Of a stretch of 39,583 nt of DNA, positions 10,607 through 20,218 are shown piece after piece. The notes under the pieces were generated by a model that had not been told where the DNA came from, did no database searches, and saw only the letters and a list, made by a program, of their open reading frames with translations. Origin of the DNA: Bremia lactucae. Lineage: Eukaryota; Oomycota; Peronosporomycetes; Peronosporales; Peronosporaceae. The position numbers and the translations under genes are program-made. The DNA is taken from positions 2,272,186 to 2,311,768 of the forward strand of contig NC_090617.1 in assembly GCF_004359215.1 (NCBI RefSeq), read 5' to 3'. How positions within the stretch are numbered: the stretch's first letter is position 1; each line of letters opens with the position of its first letter.

Positions 10607-11044
10607 TGTAACGGGGCACTGCCGACTTGTACTGCTTCAGTACAAGTCCACTTCGCACTGCTTCAGTGCGAGTGGTGCCTCACGTCACTTCACGTACACT
10701 AGTACGTGCAGAGGAAGACTCCCTTTAAAACACTTGCTTTAAAGAGGGTGAAATGAAGACTGTATTTAATATAACTAAGTTCTATTGTTGCTATCTTTTT
10801 AATACTAACTTAATTATATGCTAATACAAAATATGTAAATAAAATCTTATCTGTCTCTTTGCGCGCGTCCAGCGTTGACTGGACCGCGGAGCAAGTCGAT
10901 ATAATGGCCTATATCTACCAATGGGTAAGATTTTTGAATATTACTACGTAAAGTAATATTCTCCAAATATTATCTACCTTTTAGATAATATATTAATTAA
11001 CAACTGTTAAGTGTTAATTTCATGTAACGATGCACCCCGTTACA
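10607..11044. repeat. Solo LTR, family C, copy 1
   Basis: 438 bases starting TGTAACGGGGCACT and ending GCACCCCGTTACA, with inverted TG..CA ends. A nearly identical copy in the same context lies at 17087-17528. The left part holds three consecutive perfect hairpins (10625-10647, 10653-10671, 10691-10708). No internal retroelement sequence is attached, so it is a solo LTR. No target-site duplication is obvious (TAAGC before, TCACC after). Confidence 0.8.
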
Positions 11045-11116
11045 TCACCCCTCCCTTAAACGACGATCACTCTGACTGTCATTGGATAGAGTGGTCACTA
11101 TTAGACCACTTAATTN
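11045..11116. other. Block junction with a single ambiguous base
   Basis: The 71 bases after the solo LTR match 17529-17600 and stop at a single n at 11116. The next base begins the second ERV46 block. The coincidence of the only isolated n in the window with this junction suggests an assembler-made join. Confidence 0.7.
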
Positions 11117-13063
11117 TATTTCAAAAGCTTCAAAAATATCGATGTATTGCAGATACTACATCGACGCGTCAAAGTATAGAGACATGCAATAAGTAAACAA
11201 AATTGGAGTAATAAGCATGGACGGGACTCGCTTAACACCAATTACAACAGCGTCGTGCTGCTTGTTTTGTTCAGTAGTCCAAATGTAAGCGAGTCCATCA
11301 TTCCAAGAATCTGCGCAATATAAAACGAAGTTAGTGCATCCGATACGAAGTTTGACCAGCGCATTGCAATACACACCGTGAACACGCCGCCTACAATTGC
11401 GAAGACGCTTGTTAAAAATTGAAGAAAGCCTGCACGATACTGCTCAATGCGAAACATGATAGGCGAAAATGTGTAGCTAAAGGAGACCTCTACGAAAATG
11501 TAACCCAATTAAAATAAATGATGCTATCTGGCATCACACAAAGTGAGCGACGTACTTGGTAAACCTTTGTCGCCCACAGGTGTGAGCTGCCGAAAGTGCT
11601 CGGTAGCAGAAAATTGATTTGTGCTGATACGGCTGGCAGACAGAAATGTGTACTCTGTTGGCACCACCTATTTCATATTAACCTCAGCTTTTTATCACTA
11701 CCGATCATGGACGAATACGCTCGGAAATTAGAAGCGAACCTTGATAAAATATTGAAACGAGCCACGAGCTGACTCGTTAGGAAGTCTCTTTTTGCGGTTA
11801 TCCAGCGGGTTTTTCATATCCTGTTTGCATACAATGCTATAACCATCAACATGTCCGTTGCCTCCATGGCAGAAGCTAACAATTAAAAAATTACCGGGTA
11901 TAATTCGCCAAATGACAGCGAGTGTATGGTATGGGACGTGTCAAATACCTTGAAGGTGGCATTAACCAGGTCCTGAGTCGACAAGTATCCCGAGCGGAAA
12001 AATTTAGAAGGAGCAAAGTATAATCGGCCTGCAGCCTAAAAACAAACGGCGTTTTCAAACGAGGGTTACACAGATAGCGCATGACCGTTAAGGAAAACCT
12101 TGGACACGGTGAGCGCGCCCTTGATGCGGCATCCTTCCTTCACTTCTCCGCGCAAAACTTTCTCGATCTCAATTTCTTGGCATTGCGCAACAGTGTGGAG
12201 GCTCGGCATAAGCCAGCTTTTGCGGACGTAAGCAGCTTTTACACTTTCACACGTATTGCAGCACTCTTCCGGCTCGCCAGCCGAGTAGCAGCTCCCACAT
12301 TTAGGTCTGTCAACGCAGCAACAAGCATCAGTCTTGTCATTCCTACGCTACAGCTGTAATCTTACTTTTCAATTTCTTCATGCAAGTCCGAGTGGTTGGT
12401 AAGCGCGCCGCCGATGGAGCCTTGCATACCTTCAGCTAACGCCTGCCCACTAAGGTCCAACGAGATTTTTTGAATGTTGTGCACAATATCGTGCTGTGCG
12501 TTTCCGGCCATGTCCGCAGACTCAATCGCCACAGCAGCACAAGACATGTGCGGAAATTCGAGATCAAAATTGATAGAAACGAGCGTGTTGCGACCGCCAT
12601 CAACCATCATCTTGTCCACCGTATCCGTTGTCAAGTAATAACCCAGCTCCGATACAAGTAGGAATGAGATGCAAAAGAATGCCAGCAGCGAAAAGAATCC
12701 GCCTTGTAGTGTCCGGACCTTGAATTCGTCGATCGTCTTGGGATTAGCATCCAGACCCTTGAGCTTCGACAACCAGAACGACGATGCGGTCGACATGGTG
12801 ATGTTGCCACGAAGCTAAAATAAGTTAAATTTTGAAAACAACAAAACTCCACAATTAAACTTGTGATATCTTACTATTCTTAAAATTAACAAATTTGGAG
12901 CACGAAAACCATAACCATATCTGTCGTATAATTATGAAGGCCAGTTTTATCCGTACCACACCCTTTTGTTATTTGTACCACACACCCCATTACTGCCAAT
13001 CAGATAACGCAGATCCAAAACTAAGAGCAGAAACAAACGACGTGACCGCACAAACGACCAAAA
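11117..13063. repeat. Duplicated block, copy 2 (ERV46 plus flanks)
   Basis: Second copy of 5196-7142, about 99 percent identical by eye, in direct orientation. It begins immediately after the n at 11116 and ends where the deleted Mutator-like element jumps to its right-hand end. Confidence 0.93.
11242..12796 (-). CDS. ERV46: ERV46/ERGIC3 COPII cargo receptor, copy 2
   Basis: Same gene structure as copy 1 with the start ATG at 12796 and the stop at 11242. The first exon (144 codons before the read-through stop) and the last exon give the same protein as copy 1. The differences seen lie in introns or are silent, apart from an apparent Phe to Tyr change in the lumenal exon (about 12018, where copy 1 reads RLFFAPSK). 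The splice sites seen in copy 1 (GTAAGA..GACAG, GTTTAC..TTTTAG, GTTCGT..AAATAG) are retained. It is therefore either a recent functional duplicate or the second allele of the same gene placed in tandem by the assembler. Confidence 0.93.
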
Positions 13064-13342
13064 GCATCCTATCTTGATGGCGTACTTCTCAAATTTTGCA
13101 TGAGCTGTGAGCTCCTCCAAGAGTTTCTCCAGTGAGACGAAAGATGCTTCGGTGGGTGGCGCTAAGGCATAGCTGTGAAAGTCGCATGGTGTCTCACTGG
13201 TCAAGGGGATGGTTGGAAATGGAAGGTCAGTTTTGGCCGCGGTCACGTTGTTTGTTTCTGCTGTGAGTTTTGGATCTGAATTATCTGATTGGTCAGAAAT
13301 GGGGGGGGTGGTTCATATAACAAAAGGGTGTGGTACGGATAA
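12947..13342 (-). mobile_element. Internally deleted Mutator-like element
   Basis: 396 bases with the same terminal inverted repeats as the 2.9-kb element (TTATCCGTACCACACCC at the left, its complement ending at 13342). The sequence jumps at about 13063/13064 from the left end directly to the segment equivalent to 9690-9965, removing about 2.5 kb of transposase. The remaining open frame keeps only the transposase N-terminus (SFVSLEKLLEELTAHAKFEK) before running into the left terminal repeat. It could only move with transposase supplied elsewhere. Confidence 0.85.
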
Positions 13343-14098
13343 CATTGGTCATTCTAAATTATGAATCAATTTAAAAAAGGTAGTAACGGGTACCCGTTTT
13401 CTGAAAAAAAATTCTATAAGAGAAAAATAAATTCGATCTTCTATAAGAAAAAAAGATAAAAAGAAGTATAAAATTAGGAAATGTCTAGACCTAGCCAAAA
13501 GTTTCTGCTTAACTCACGTTTGAGTTTTTTTGACTGGCTTAAGAATCTTCTATGTTGCTGAGTCTAGACCTTTAAGCTCTGTACCTTTGTGTACGTGAAG
13601 TTTCAAGGCGCCTAACCTACACTGTAATTAGTGTTAAGTTAACTAGTACTGATCAGTACTAGTGAAAGGTACCCCGTTACACTTTTGTTCTTTTTTAAAT
13701 TGGTAATATCATTAAAGTCCCATTTATTATGGGTAACATATGTGGCAGCCACCAGATATAAATCTGGTGCCGAAATCTGTTTTAACTTAGTTAGGGTAAG
13801 GTTCTAGATTTAAGTGATAAAATAAAGTTCAGTTTCCCTTTTGATCTTAGAAGCGTCTAGTGCCTTCCTAAGGCATGCGCATCGATCTGTGAGAGATAGA
13901 AGCCTCTCTAAGGTATATACTCTCGGGCACTAGTTGCCACTTGGTTCCACGAACTCCTCAATCCCTTAAAGTAGGATTTGCTAAGCTCTTCGAGCTTGTA
14001 CAACTAACTGAGTTGTTAAACCTGTTAGTTCTATAGAGCTAAGTGACTCTCTGAGTCTACAAGTCTACCTCCGATTTAAGGAGCGAGGTAGCTCCGCT
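13343..14098 (-). repeat. LTR family B, copy 2, with flank
   Basis: Matches 9966-10606 up to GCTAAGC at about 13990, then continues to GGAGCGAGGTAGCTCCGCTACA at 14077-14098. Read on the minus strand it starts TGTAGCGGAGCTACC, a plausible LTR start. The extra part has inverted stretches such as TTGTACAAC and GAGTTGTT and is found again, inverted, at 38271-38395 beside another gypsy gag-protease. The 22-base ACTAGTACTGA palindrome is conserved here at about 13643. Confidence 0.7.
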
Positions 14099-14211
14099 AC
14101 ACTAATGTTGATTTAATTGACATTGTAGTGGACAAACTCAGTAATAACAATAATGATATTACTGACTTGACAACGATGCTGAAAGACTCATAATCGAAAA
14201 AAATATTATTA

Positions 14212-15000
14212 ATGAGAACGATAATACTTTCAATAATGAGGAGATTGATATCTTTGCAGTGCGAGCCGGGTAGCACTGAAAACAAAAATAAAACCGAGTC
14301 AGCAGAGGATTTCCTGTTGGCTAGAGAAGCAGTGGTCCGTTTCGTACAGGATTCCATCGTTGATGCGGTGGACCGACAGAAACGGAACTCTGACAAAAAT
14401 AAAACAGGAAACATACTTTCATTCAATGTTAATGACTTAGTCCCTCCGTCTACTGTAGGATTACTCCGGAACGATCAAGGGCATCTGCCAAAGCCTGATG
14501 GTTCCGAGCCAAAGCCTTATTGTCTCGGATTAGAGTCTGATTATCTTAAATCAGACGATCCACTCTTTCCTCCAAGGAAGAGATCTTCTAACGAGCTGTC
14601 ACCAGCTCGTATTAAAGGGACTGATGTGTCCTTTCGTTCGCCAGTTGACCAGTCGCAACCTGCGCACAATTTCTCAACTGATCACAGAAACATTATCAAC
14701 CACCACCGCTAAATCGCGGCGACGGGACCGCTCGTGATCAATGTCCTTCAAGTAATAAAGGGTGTGATCCAAATCACGATGTCGATACGGGTTCGGCAAA
14801 CGAGGCGAACCCGAGTTATCCTCCTTCTCCACATCCATTGACGGATTTGACTGGTGAGAAGCGTTTTCTCGTTGAAAGCTTCTCGAATTCAAAGGAATTA
14901 TGTCGTTCGCTGGCGATGGTATCCACCCTCGTATGATGAGTTCGGGGTCTCGTCTTGCAGGGCGACGAAGCGCATCGTCCACGGCAGAATCTCATCAAGG
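14212..15000 (+). pseudogene. Gypsy (chromovirus) integrase C-terminus with chromodomain, degenerate
   Basis: The open part reads AREAVVRFVQDSIVDAVDRQ then GNILSFNVNDLVPPSTVGLL, the usual integrase C-terminal block ahead of the SH3-like part in Ty3/gypsy elements. Further on, after frameshifts, come EKRFLVES at about 14858 and YVVRWRWYPPSYDEF at about 14897, which resemble a chromodomain. Stops and frame changes separate the pieces, and no reverse transcriptase is attached, so this is a relic. The orientation is opposite to the gag fragment at 15312-16129. Confidence 0.7.
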
Positions 15001-15311
15001 AACTAGCGCTTCCCGCGCTATTTTTAAATCAGCATTTGGCGAACTTTTTTTATATTGGTTAATTTTTAATCGTAAAACAATTGGAAGTTCCTAATCCCTT
15101 GACGCATCTCGTAAGAGATAAGAGTCCTCCAATGCGGACCTTTGAGGGAATATGCTTCCTTAGGGGCATTACCTGCACCGTTGAAACAGCATGGACATGA
15201 ATCCCCCCCGAAAGACAAGGGATCCCTGCCTCTCCAGACAAACGGTGCAGCTTACAGCGTGCATCGACTACGGTCCGTTTCTCAAACCGTTCGCGGAAAG
15301 CACTCAGCTTG

Positions 15312-16129
15312 TCAAGCCCAGACCTGACGGCATATGCTTGTTACATTCTGTACAAAGGCTCTCCAAGCTTGGAACAAAGGTTTGACATCCTTTGCCCGCT
15401 TGCAAGTGTACCATCGATGCCGAAAAAAGGCATCGATGCAGAATTCCGTCTCATCCTCACCAGGCTTGTGAAACCTGGATGAGTCGAATAACGGAATATG
15501 ATATTGTTCGTTGGTCATACCAGACCAACGGATTAGGTTATGCTTAGAAGGCAACCAAGGCCTCTTTTTAGGAGCGAATCGCAACGTATTGCGGTTAGCT
15601 TAGCCCTAGGAGCGATCCCTAGAATCACATCTTTCCTGGTGATGCAAACTACACCACCAGCAGCACTCTTCCCTTCGCAACCACTTAGTTCCTGGTGACG
15701 CATACTAACGTCACCAGAGTGATCATCGCCCACGGAGTCATCGTCAGATGACTCCCCATTAAAGAGGTCCGACGAGTCGAACAACCTCGTCATCACCTCG
15801 CTGGTTGTCACTTTAGAACCTAAAGGTCTAACGGACTCGGCCCCGGGTGATCCGGCGGCCTTTACAGTAGACACCGAGTCGGGTGATGCAGGTGACTTGG
15901 ACCAGTCACCTACAATTGGTGTAGCAGATGACTTGTCACCGTCAGCTGCAATGTCATCAACAGATGACATGTTCCAGTCACCTACTTTGGGAGTAGGAGG
16001 TCACGTATTCCCCGCAGTAGACGTATTAGCGTCTACTGAAACATTTTCAGTACGAACAGCTGCACTGATCCGTGCAGCTGCCAGCTTTGCGGCCTCACGA
16101 GCCACGCGCACAGACTTATTAGTCGCCAT
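15312..16129 (-). pseudogene. Retroelement gag-like fragment, Ala/Ser-rich, broken
   Basis: Starts at ATG 16129 with MATNKSVRVAREAAKLAAAR. An in-frame stop follows near 16001, and the reading resumes with VGDWNMSSVDDIAADGDKSS; the phrase VGDW recurs about 25 residues later. A frame change leads to RFAPKKRPWLPSKHNLIRWS and a stop at 15312. It lies immediately inside an LTR end (TGTAACGGGG..CCCGTTACA at 16272-16293), the position of gag in a minus-strand element. No zinc knuckle or known fold is visible, so the gag call is contextual. Confidence 0.5.
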
Positions 16130-16271
16130 GTTGATTTTTGTCAAAAATAACGTAATGAAAATAAAATCGGTTTTGATTAAAACCAATAATGCAAAAATTA
16201 CAGGGCAAAACATAATAGTATTTCCTGTCACCTTTCATCAGTCACTAGAGTGACTGTTGGTTGGAGGCTGA

Positions 16272-16530
16272 TGTAACGGGGTGTCCCGTTACATAAGTAT
16301 TATTTCTCATAAGGCGAATAATCAATATTATTTCCTGAGAAGAAATAAATAAAGAAGTACAAATTACTATCTTTATTATTTTTGACTTAAATAGTTCCAA
16401 AATTACATTATTTGGTAATATTGATGCAATAAGACATTAGCTCTATTTATTGGTTGATTTAAGTTTAAATCAACTCCGCGAATCGTTACAAGTCACGATT
16501 GTGCGGTGCGCAAGGAGGCGCCATACATAG
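16272..16530 (-). repeat. LTR end related to family A
   Basis: Read on the minus strand, this segment ends CGGGACACCCCGTTACA and is similar to the last 190 bases of the LTR at 314-1062 (shared stretches such as CTATTTAAGTCAAAA and AATAATAAAGATA). It would be the 3' boundary of the 5' LTR for the gag fragment on its left. The remainder of this LTR is not recognisable beyond about 16530. Confidence 0.6.
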
Positions 16531-16684
16531 TTAGTCATAAATATAATTAGTTCAGTAGTAGATAGAAGATCGTTACGTAGGAAACTAAAAATATAAATAC
16601 AGTTTTACTTTCCTCTAATTTTAATCCTTTAAGCAACCTTTGAAGGCTAAAGCCCCTGAGCTACTTAGAAACCTTCCTCTGCAA

Positions 16685-17086
16685 CCTTGTATACGTGAAG
16701 TGTCGAGGCACCTAAACTACAATGTAACCAGTGTAGGATTAACTAGTACTGATCAGTGCTAGTGAAAGGTACCCCGTTACACTTTTGTTCTATTTTAAAT
16801 TGGTAGTATCATTAAAGTCCCATTTGTTATGGGTAACATATATGGCAGCCACCAGATACAAATCTGGTGCCGATATCTATTTTTAACTTTGTTAGGGTAA
16901 AGTTTTAGATTTTAATAGTTAATAAAGTTCAGTTCCCCTTTTGATCTTAAAAGCGTCTAGTGCCTTCCTAAGGCTTGCGCATTTATCTGTGAGAGTTAGA
17001 AGCCTTTCTAAGGTATATACTATCGGGCACTAGTTGCCACTTGGTTCCACGAACCCCTCAATCCCTTGAACTAGAATTTGCTAAGC
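16685..17086 (-). repeat. LTR family B, copy 3 (truncated by family C)
   Basis: Matches 10205-10606, including the ACTAGTACTGATCAG palindrome with one change, and ends at the same GCTAAGC point, where LTR family C begins. The shared break with 10606 shows that both descend from the same nested insertion. Confidence 0.75.
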
Positions 17087-17528
17087 TGTAACGGGGCACT
17101 TCCGACTTGTACTGCTTCAGTACAAGTCCACTTCGCACTGCTTCAGTGCGAGTGGTGCCTCACGTCACTTCACGTACACTAGTACGTGCAGAGGAAGACC
17201 CCCTTTAAAACACTTGCTTTAAAGAGGGTGAAATGAAAACTGTATTTAATATAACTAAGTTCTATTGTTTCTATCTTTTGAATACTAACTTAATTATATA
17301 CTAATACAAAATATGTAAATAAAATCTTATCTGTCTCTCTCTTTGCGCGCGTCCAGCGTTGACTGGACCGCGGAGCAAGTCGATATAATGGCCTATATCT
17401 CCCAATGGGTAAGATTTCTGAATATTACTACGTAAAGTAATATTCTCCAGATATTATCTACCTTTTAAATAATATATTAATTAACAACTGTTAAGTGTTA
17501 ATTTCATGTAACGATGCACCCCGTTACA
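17087..17528. repeat. Solo LTR, family C, copy 2
   Basis: 442 bases, TGTAACGGGGCACT to CACCCCGTTACA, nearly identical to 10607-11044 including the three hairpins. The flanking 72 bases after it (17529-17600) are also the same as in copy 1, after which the two diverge at the n. Confidence 0.8.
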
Positions 17529-17600
17529 TCACCCCTCCCTTAAACGACGATCACTCTGACTGTCATTGGATAGAGTGGTCACTATTAGACCACTTAATTT

Positions 17601-17914
17601 AAAAACGATGTTAATTGGTCAGATCCATCATTGTTAATTCTATCGCATGGTTATCAAGTCCATGCGGTGTGCGGATAGTGCGACGCTTTCGGCTGCGGTT
17701 CATGCAGCCGCGGGCGACGCATGATTTTCTCTTGCGGCAGACGTTCCGTCTGCCGTAGTATTGTCTTCTCCCGCACACTAGATGTTGCGGGTGCACGTGG
17801 TGATTTACCACGTGAATGCGACCCCTATTTGGAGGTCGACTACGAATGCGAGTCGGACGAAACGGCCGACTCGGGAGAACAGAACAGACGCCTGATGGTC
17901 GTCAGGCGGCTGTG
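17601..17914. other. Unassigned repeat-region sequence
   Basis: Contains several short perfect dyads, for example CATGCGG and CTGCGGTTCATGCAGCCGC near 17690, and an open frame of 97 codons on the plus strand rich in Arg and Cys that continues into the LTR. No domain is recognised. It is probably the U5-side or outer part of the adjoining inverted LTR. Confidence 0.4.
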
Positions 17915-18467
17915 TAGGCGGGCACGTCGTAATGCGGCCACGCTCTACTTAGGCACACACTCTAGCACAGTGAGGAAGCGGTTAAACCTGTTTCTCTTGC
18001 GTGCAGTGAGGTAGTTGTGGTGGGCGCGTTAGCGACCTCACCCCACACACTAAGAACTCTGGTTAAGTGTCGTCACGGGAGCAGTAACCCATCTCCTCGT
18101 GCGCACTTACCAAGTAGGAAGTAATTTTCAGACTGATTTGTATTTAATATAATTAAATACAAATACCTATTTTTACCAATTAAAATGTAATCTCTATAGA
18201 TATCATTTAATATGTATTGCGAGCGTATCTTTATAGATACCTCGCGTAACGGGTGACGCTAGCCGTCATCACGGATGACGCAGGGCGTCATCCTTCCTAA
18301 TGTGAATGCACCCATGTGCATCACATCCACAAGGGTTGGTCACAAATCTGCACCACACCCGAGTGTTGGGTCTAATTACTATTATTTAGTAATTGACCAT
18401 CCCCTTAAGTACACCAAGTGTACTTAACGGGGACTGTGTAACATAGGGGCAACTTTAGCCCGTTACA
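17915..18467 (+). repeat. LTR family A, inverted and truncated copy
   Basis: Reverse complement of the first 550 bases of the LTR at 314-1062, with its TGTAACGGG end at 18467. It keeps the hairpin around TACACCAAGTGTA (18411-18424) and two TGACG..CGTCA dyads at about 18252-18292. No coding sequence. Confidence 0.8.
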
Positions 18468-18922
18468 CTTACCCACTTCAGTGATATGAATGGTAGACAC
18501 AGTCGGTGCAGCAGTTTGAAGTGGCGCATGTTGAAGCGTTTGTTGAGAAGTGTAATTTGTTCTTATCAGATATTGCAATATCGACGGTTAGGTCTACAAT
18601 TTTCTGAGCTTGTGACACGAAACATATCTGAATAGTTATGTGTCATCTGAATATCTCCATAGAGAGCGTACGTATCAAGTAATTCGGGTGCGTCGATTTA
18701 GTAATTCCCTATTTATTTAGGGAACCGCTAATGAGCCCTCATCTTTCGCTAATGAGCCCTCACCCACTAATTGATTGGTCAAATTCACTTGTTTTTATGG
18801 CTAATTAATTGGTCAAATTCACTCATTTTTATTGCACCACTCAATGACCCCTCAATTCCACTGCGCTACTATTACGCAAAAAAACACTACACTATTCCGA
18901 CAGCGAGAGAGAAAAAACACGA
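18468..18922. other. Gene-free stretch with short direct repeats
   Basis: No gene is recognised. Two pairs of direct repeats follow each other: GCTAATGAGCCCTCA (from about 18727 and 18748) and TAATT(G/A)ATTGGTCAAATT (from about 18768 and 18802). It ends at an assembly gap. Confidence 0.5.
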
Positions 18923-19022
18923 NNNNNNNNNNNNNNNNNNNNNNNNNNNNNNNNNNNNNNNNNNNNNNNNNNNNNNNNNNNNNNNNNNNNNNNNNNNNNN
19001 NNNNNNNNNNNNNNNNNNNNNN
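18923..19022. other. Assembly gap of 100 N
   Basis: Exactly 100 unresolved bases, the usual placeholder for a gap of unknown size. It interrupts the second copia gag copy. Confidence 0.98.
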
Positions 19023-19920
19023 TGCATATGTGGTGCGTTGCGCCGCTGTCGACCGCCCACATCCCGGACATGTTCTTGCCCGTCGTCATTCCACATTCCA
19101 GCGAAACAGCAAATGCCACCCGATCGTAGTCGTAGGCATCATCGTTGTTTCTCCACTGGAAACTGTTGGCCCCGTATCATCGGCCATTGCCGCCGCGTCT
19201 TGGACCTCGATTCTCATCTTTTTGCTTGGTCCAGCACTTGTTAATAGCGTGCCCCAATTTTCCGCAGTACGTGCACTGACGAGATTCACGGTAGGTGTTG
19301 AAGGCTTTGCTGAACTCTCACACTTCACCGCCACCACTTTCTCGGCCTGCCGCTAGATATGCTCATATGTAAGCACCTTTGCCATCTTGCGAATGCAGCT
19401 CAGCATTATTCATCTCCAGATTGAGTACGACGTTCTCGTAGCTCTTGGTAGACTGCGAATCAAGCAAATAGCTACGTCTTCGTCCTCCATCTTGACGCCG
19501 ATGCTGCTGAGATTGGCGCTGATGTTACGAACTTCATTGCAACGGTGCAAGACGTTGTCGTCTTCCGCCATCATCATAATGAAGAGTTGCCTTTTGAGGT
19601 AGATCCGGCCAGCTTTCTACGATCCGACGTACGTCGTATTTAGACGCGTCCACACAGCCCACGCTTCCTCGCAGTCATCAACCACATGTTGGTAATCCGC
19701 ATTCATGTCGAGCAGCATAAGTCCAAAGGAAATGTTGTTGGCCGTTATGTAGTCATCCCTAGCCCGTATTCGTGAAGCTTGGCGTCGTCTCGCGATTCAC
19801 CACGTGCCACGTTGACTTGGTCAAGAACACATTACGCATGTAGCGGCTCCATGTTGCATAGTTGTCACCGCTGAACTTGACAATGGAGACCTTGGTTAAC
19901 ATCTCGTTGGCAGAAGACAT
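19023..19920 (-). pseudogene. Copia gag-protease fragment, second copy
   Basis: Minus-strand reading from ATG 19920 to the gap. It matches 23319-24187 base for base over most of its length, including the start region of gag and, next to the gap, the protease motif [13 protein letters not shown]. Small indels relative to the other copy break the frame (for example extra bases near 19440 and 19760). It directly follows the LTR at about 19945-20212 in the minus-strand direction, so it is the beginning of a second element. Confidence 0.85.
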
Positions 19921-19944
19921 GGTACTTGGGCTCATAATCTAATA

Positions 19945-20212
19945 GAATAAACGAGACAAAGCGAAGCGAGAAGGAGCAAAGAGCAGCGAGAATGAAAGGG
20001 TGGTAAACCGAAGTGAAGACACTTGAGCAGGAGAAGACATATTTGGAAGTGATTGATTTATTGGGGCTTACACTTCTACTTCTCGAAACCACTCATTTCT
20101 ACATAGTGCATTTAAATATACTATAATATACGTGAATGCTATGTTTAACCGTGATTCGGATTGGACCGGTTTGGGATAGTGTACATTACCTGAAACCCAT
20201 AACCCTCAATAC
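19945..20212 (-). repeat. Copia LTR shared by two elements
   Basis: On the minus strand it starts near TGAGGGTTATGGGTTTCAGG, just after a GGGGGC purine run, and ends near GTTTATTCTATTAGA before the gag leader. Its final part, including ATAAATCAATCACTTCC and the CTCAAGTGTCTTCACTTCGG stretch, recurs at 24205-24341. It serves as 3' LTR of the element on the right and 5' LTR of the gag copy on the left. Confidence 0.75.
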
Positions 20213-20218
20213 GCCCCC

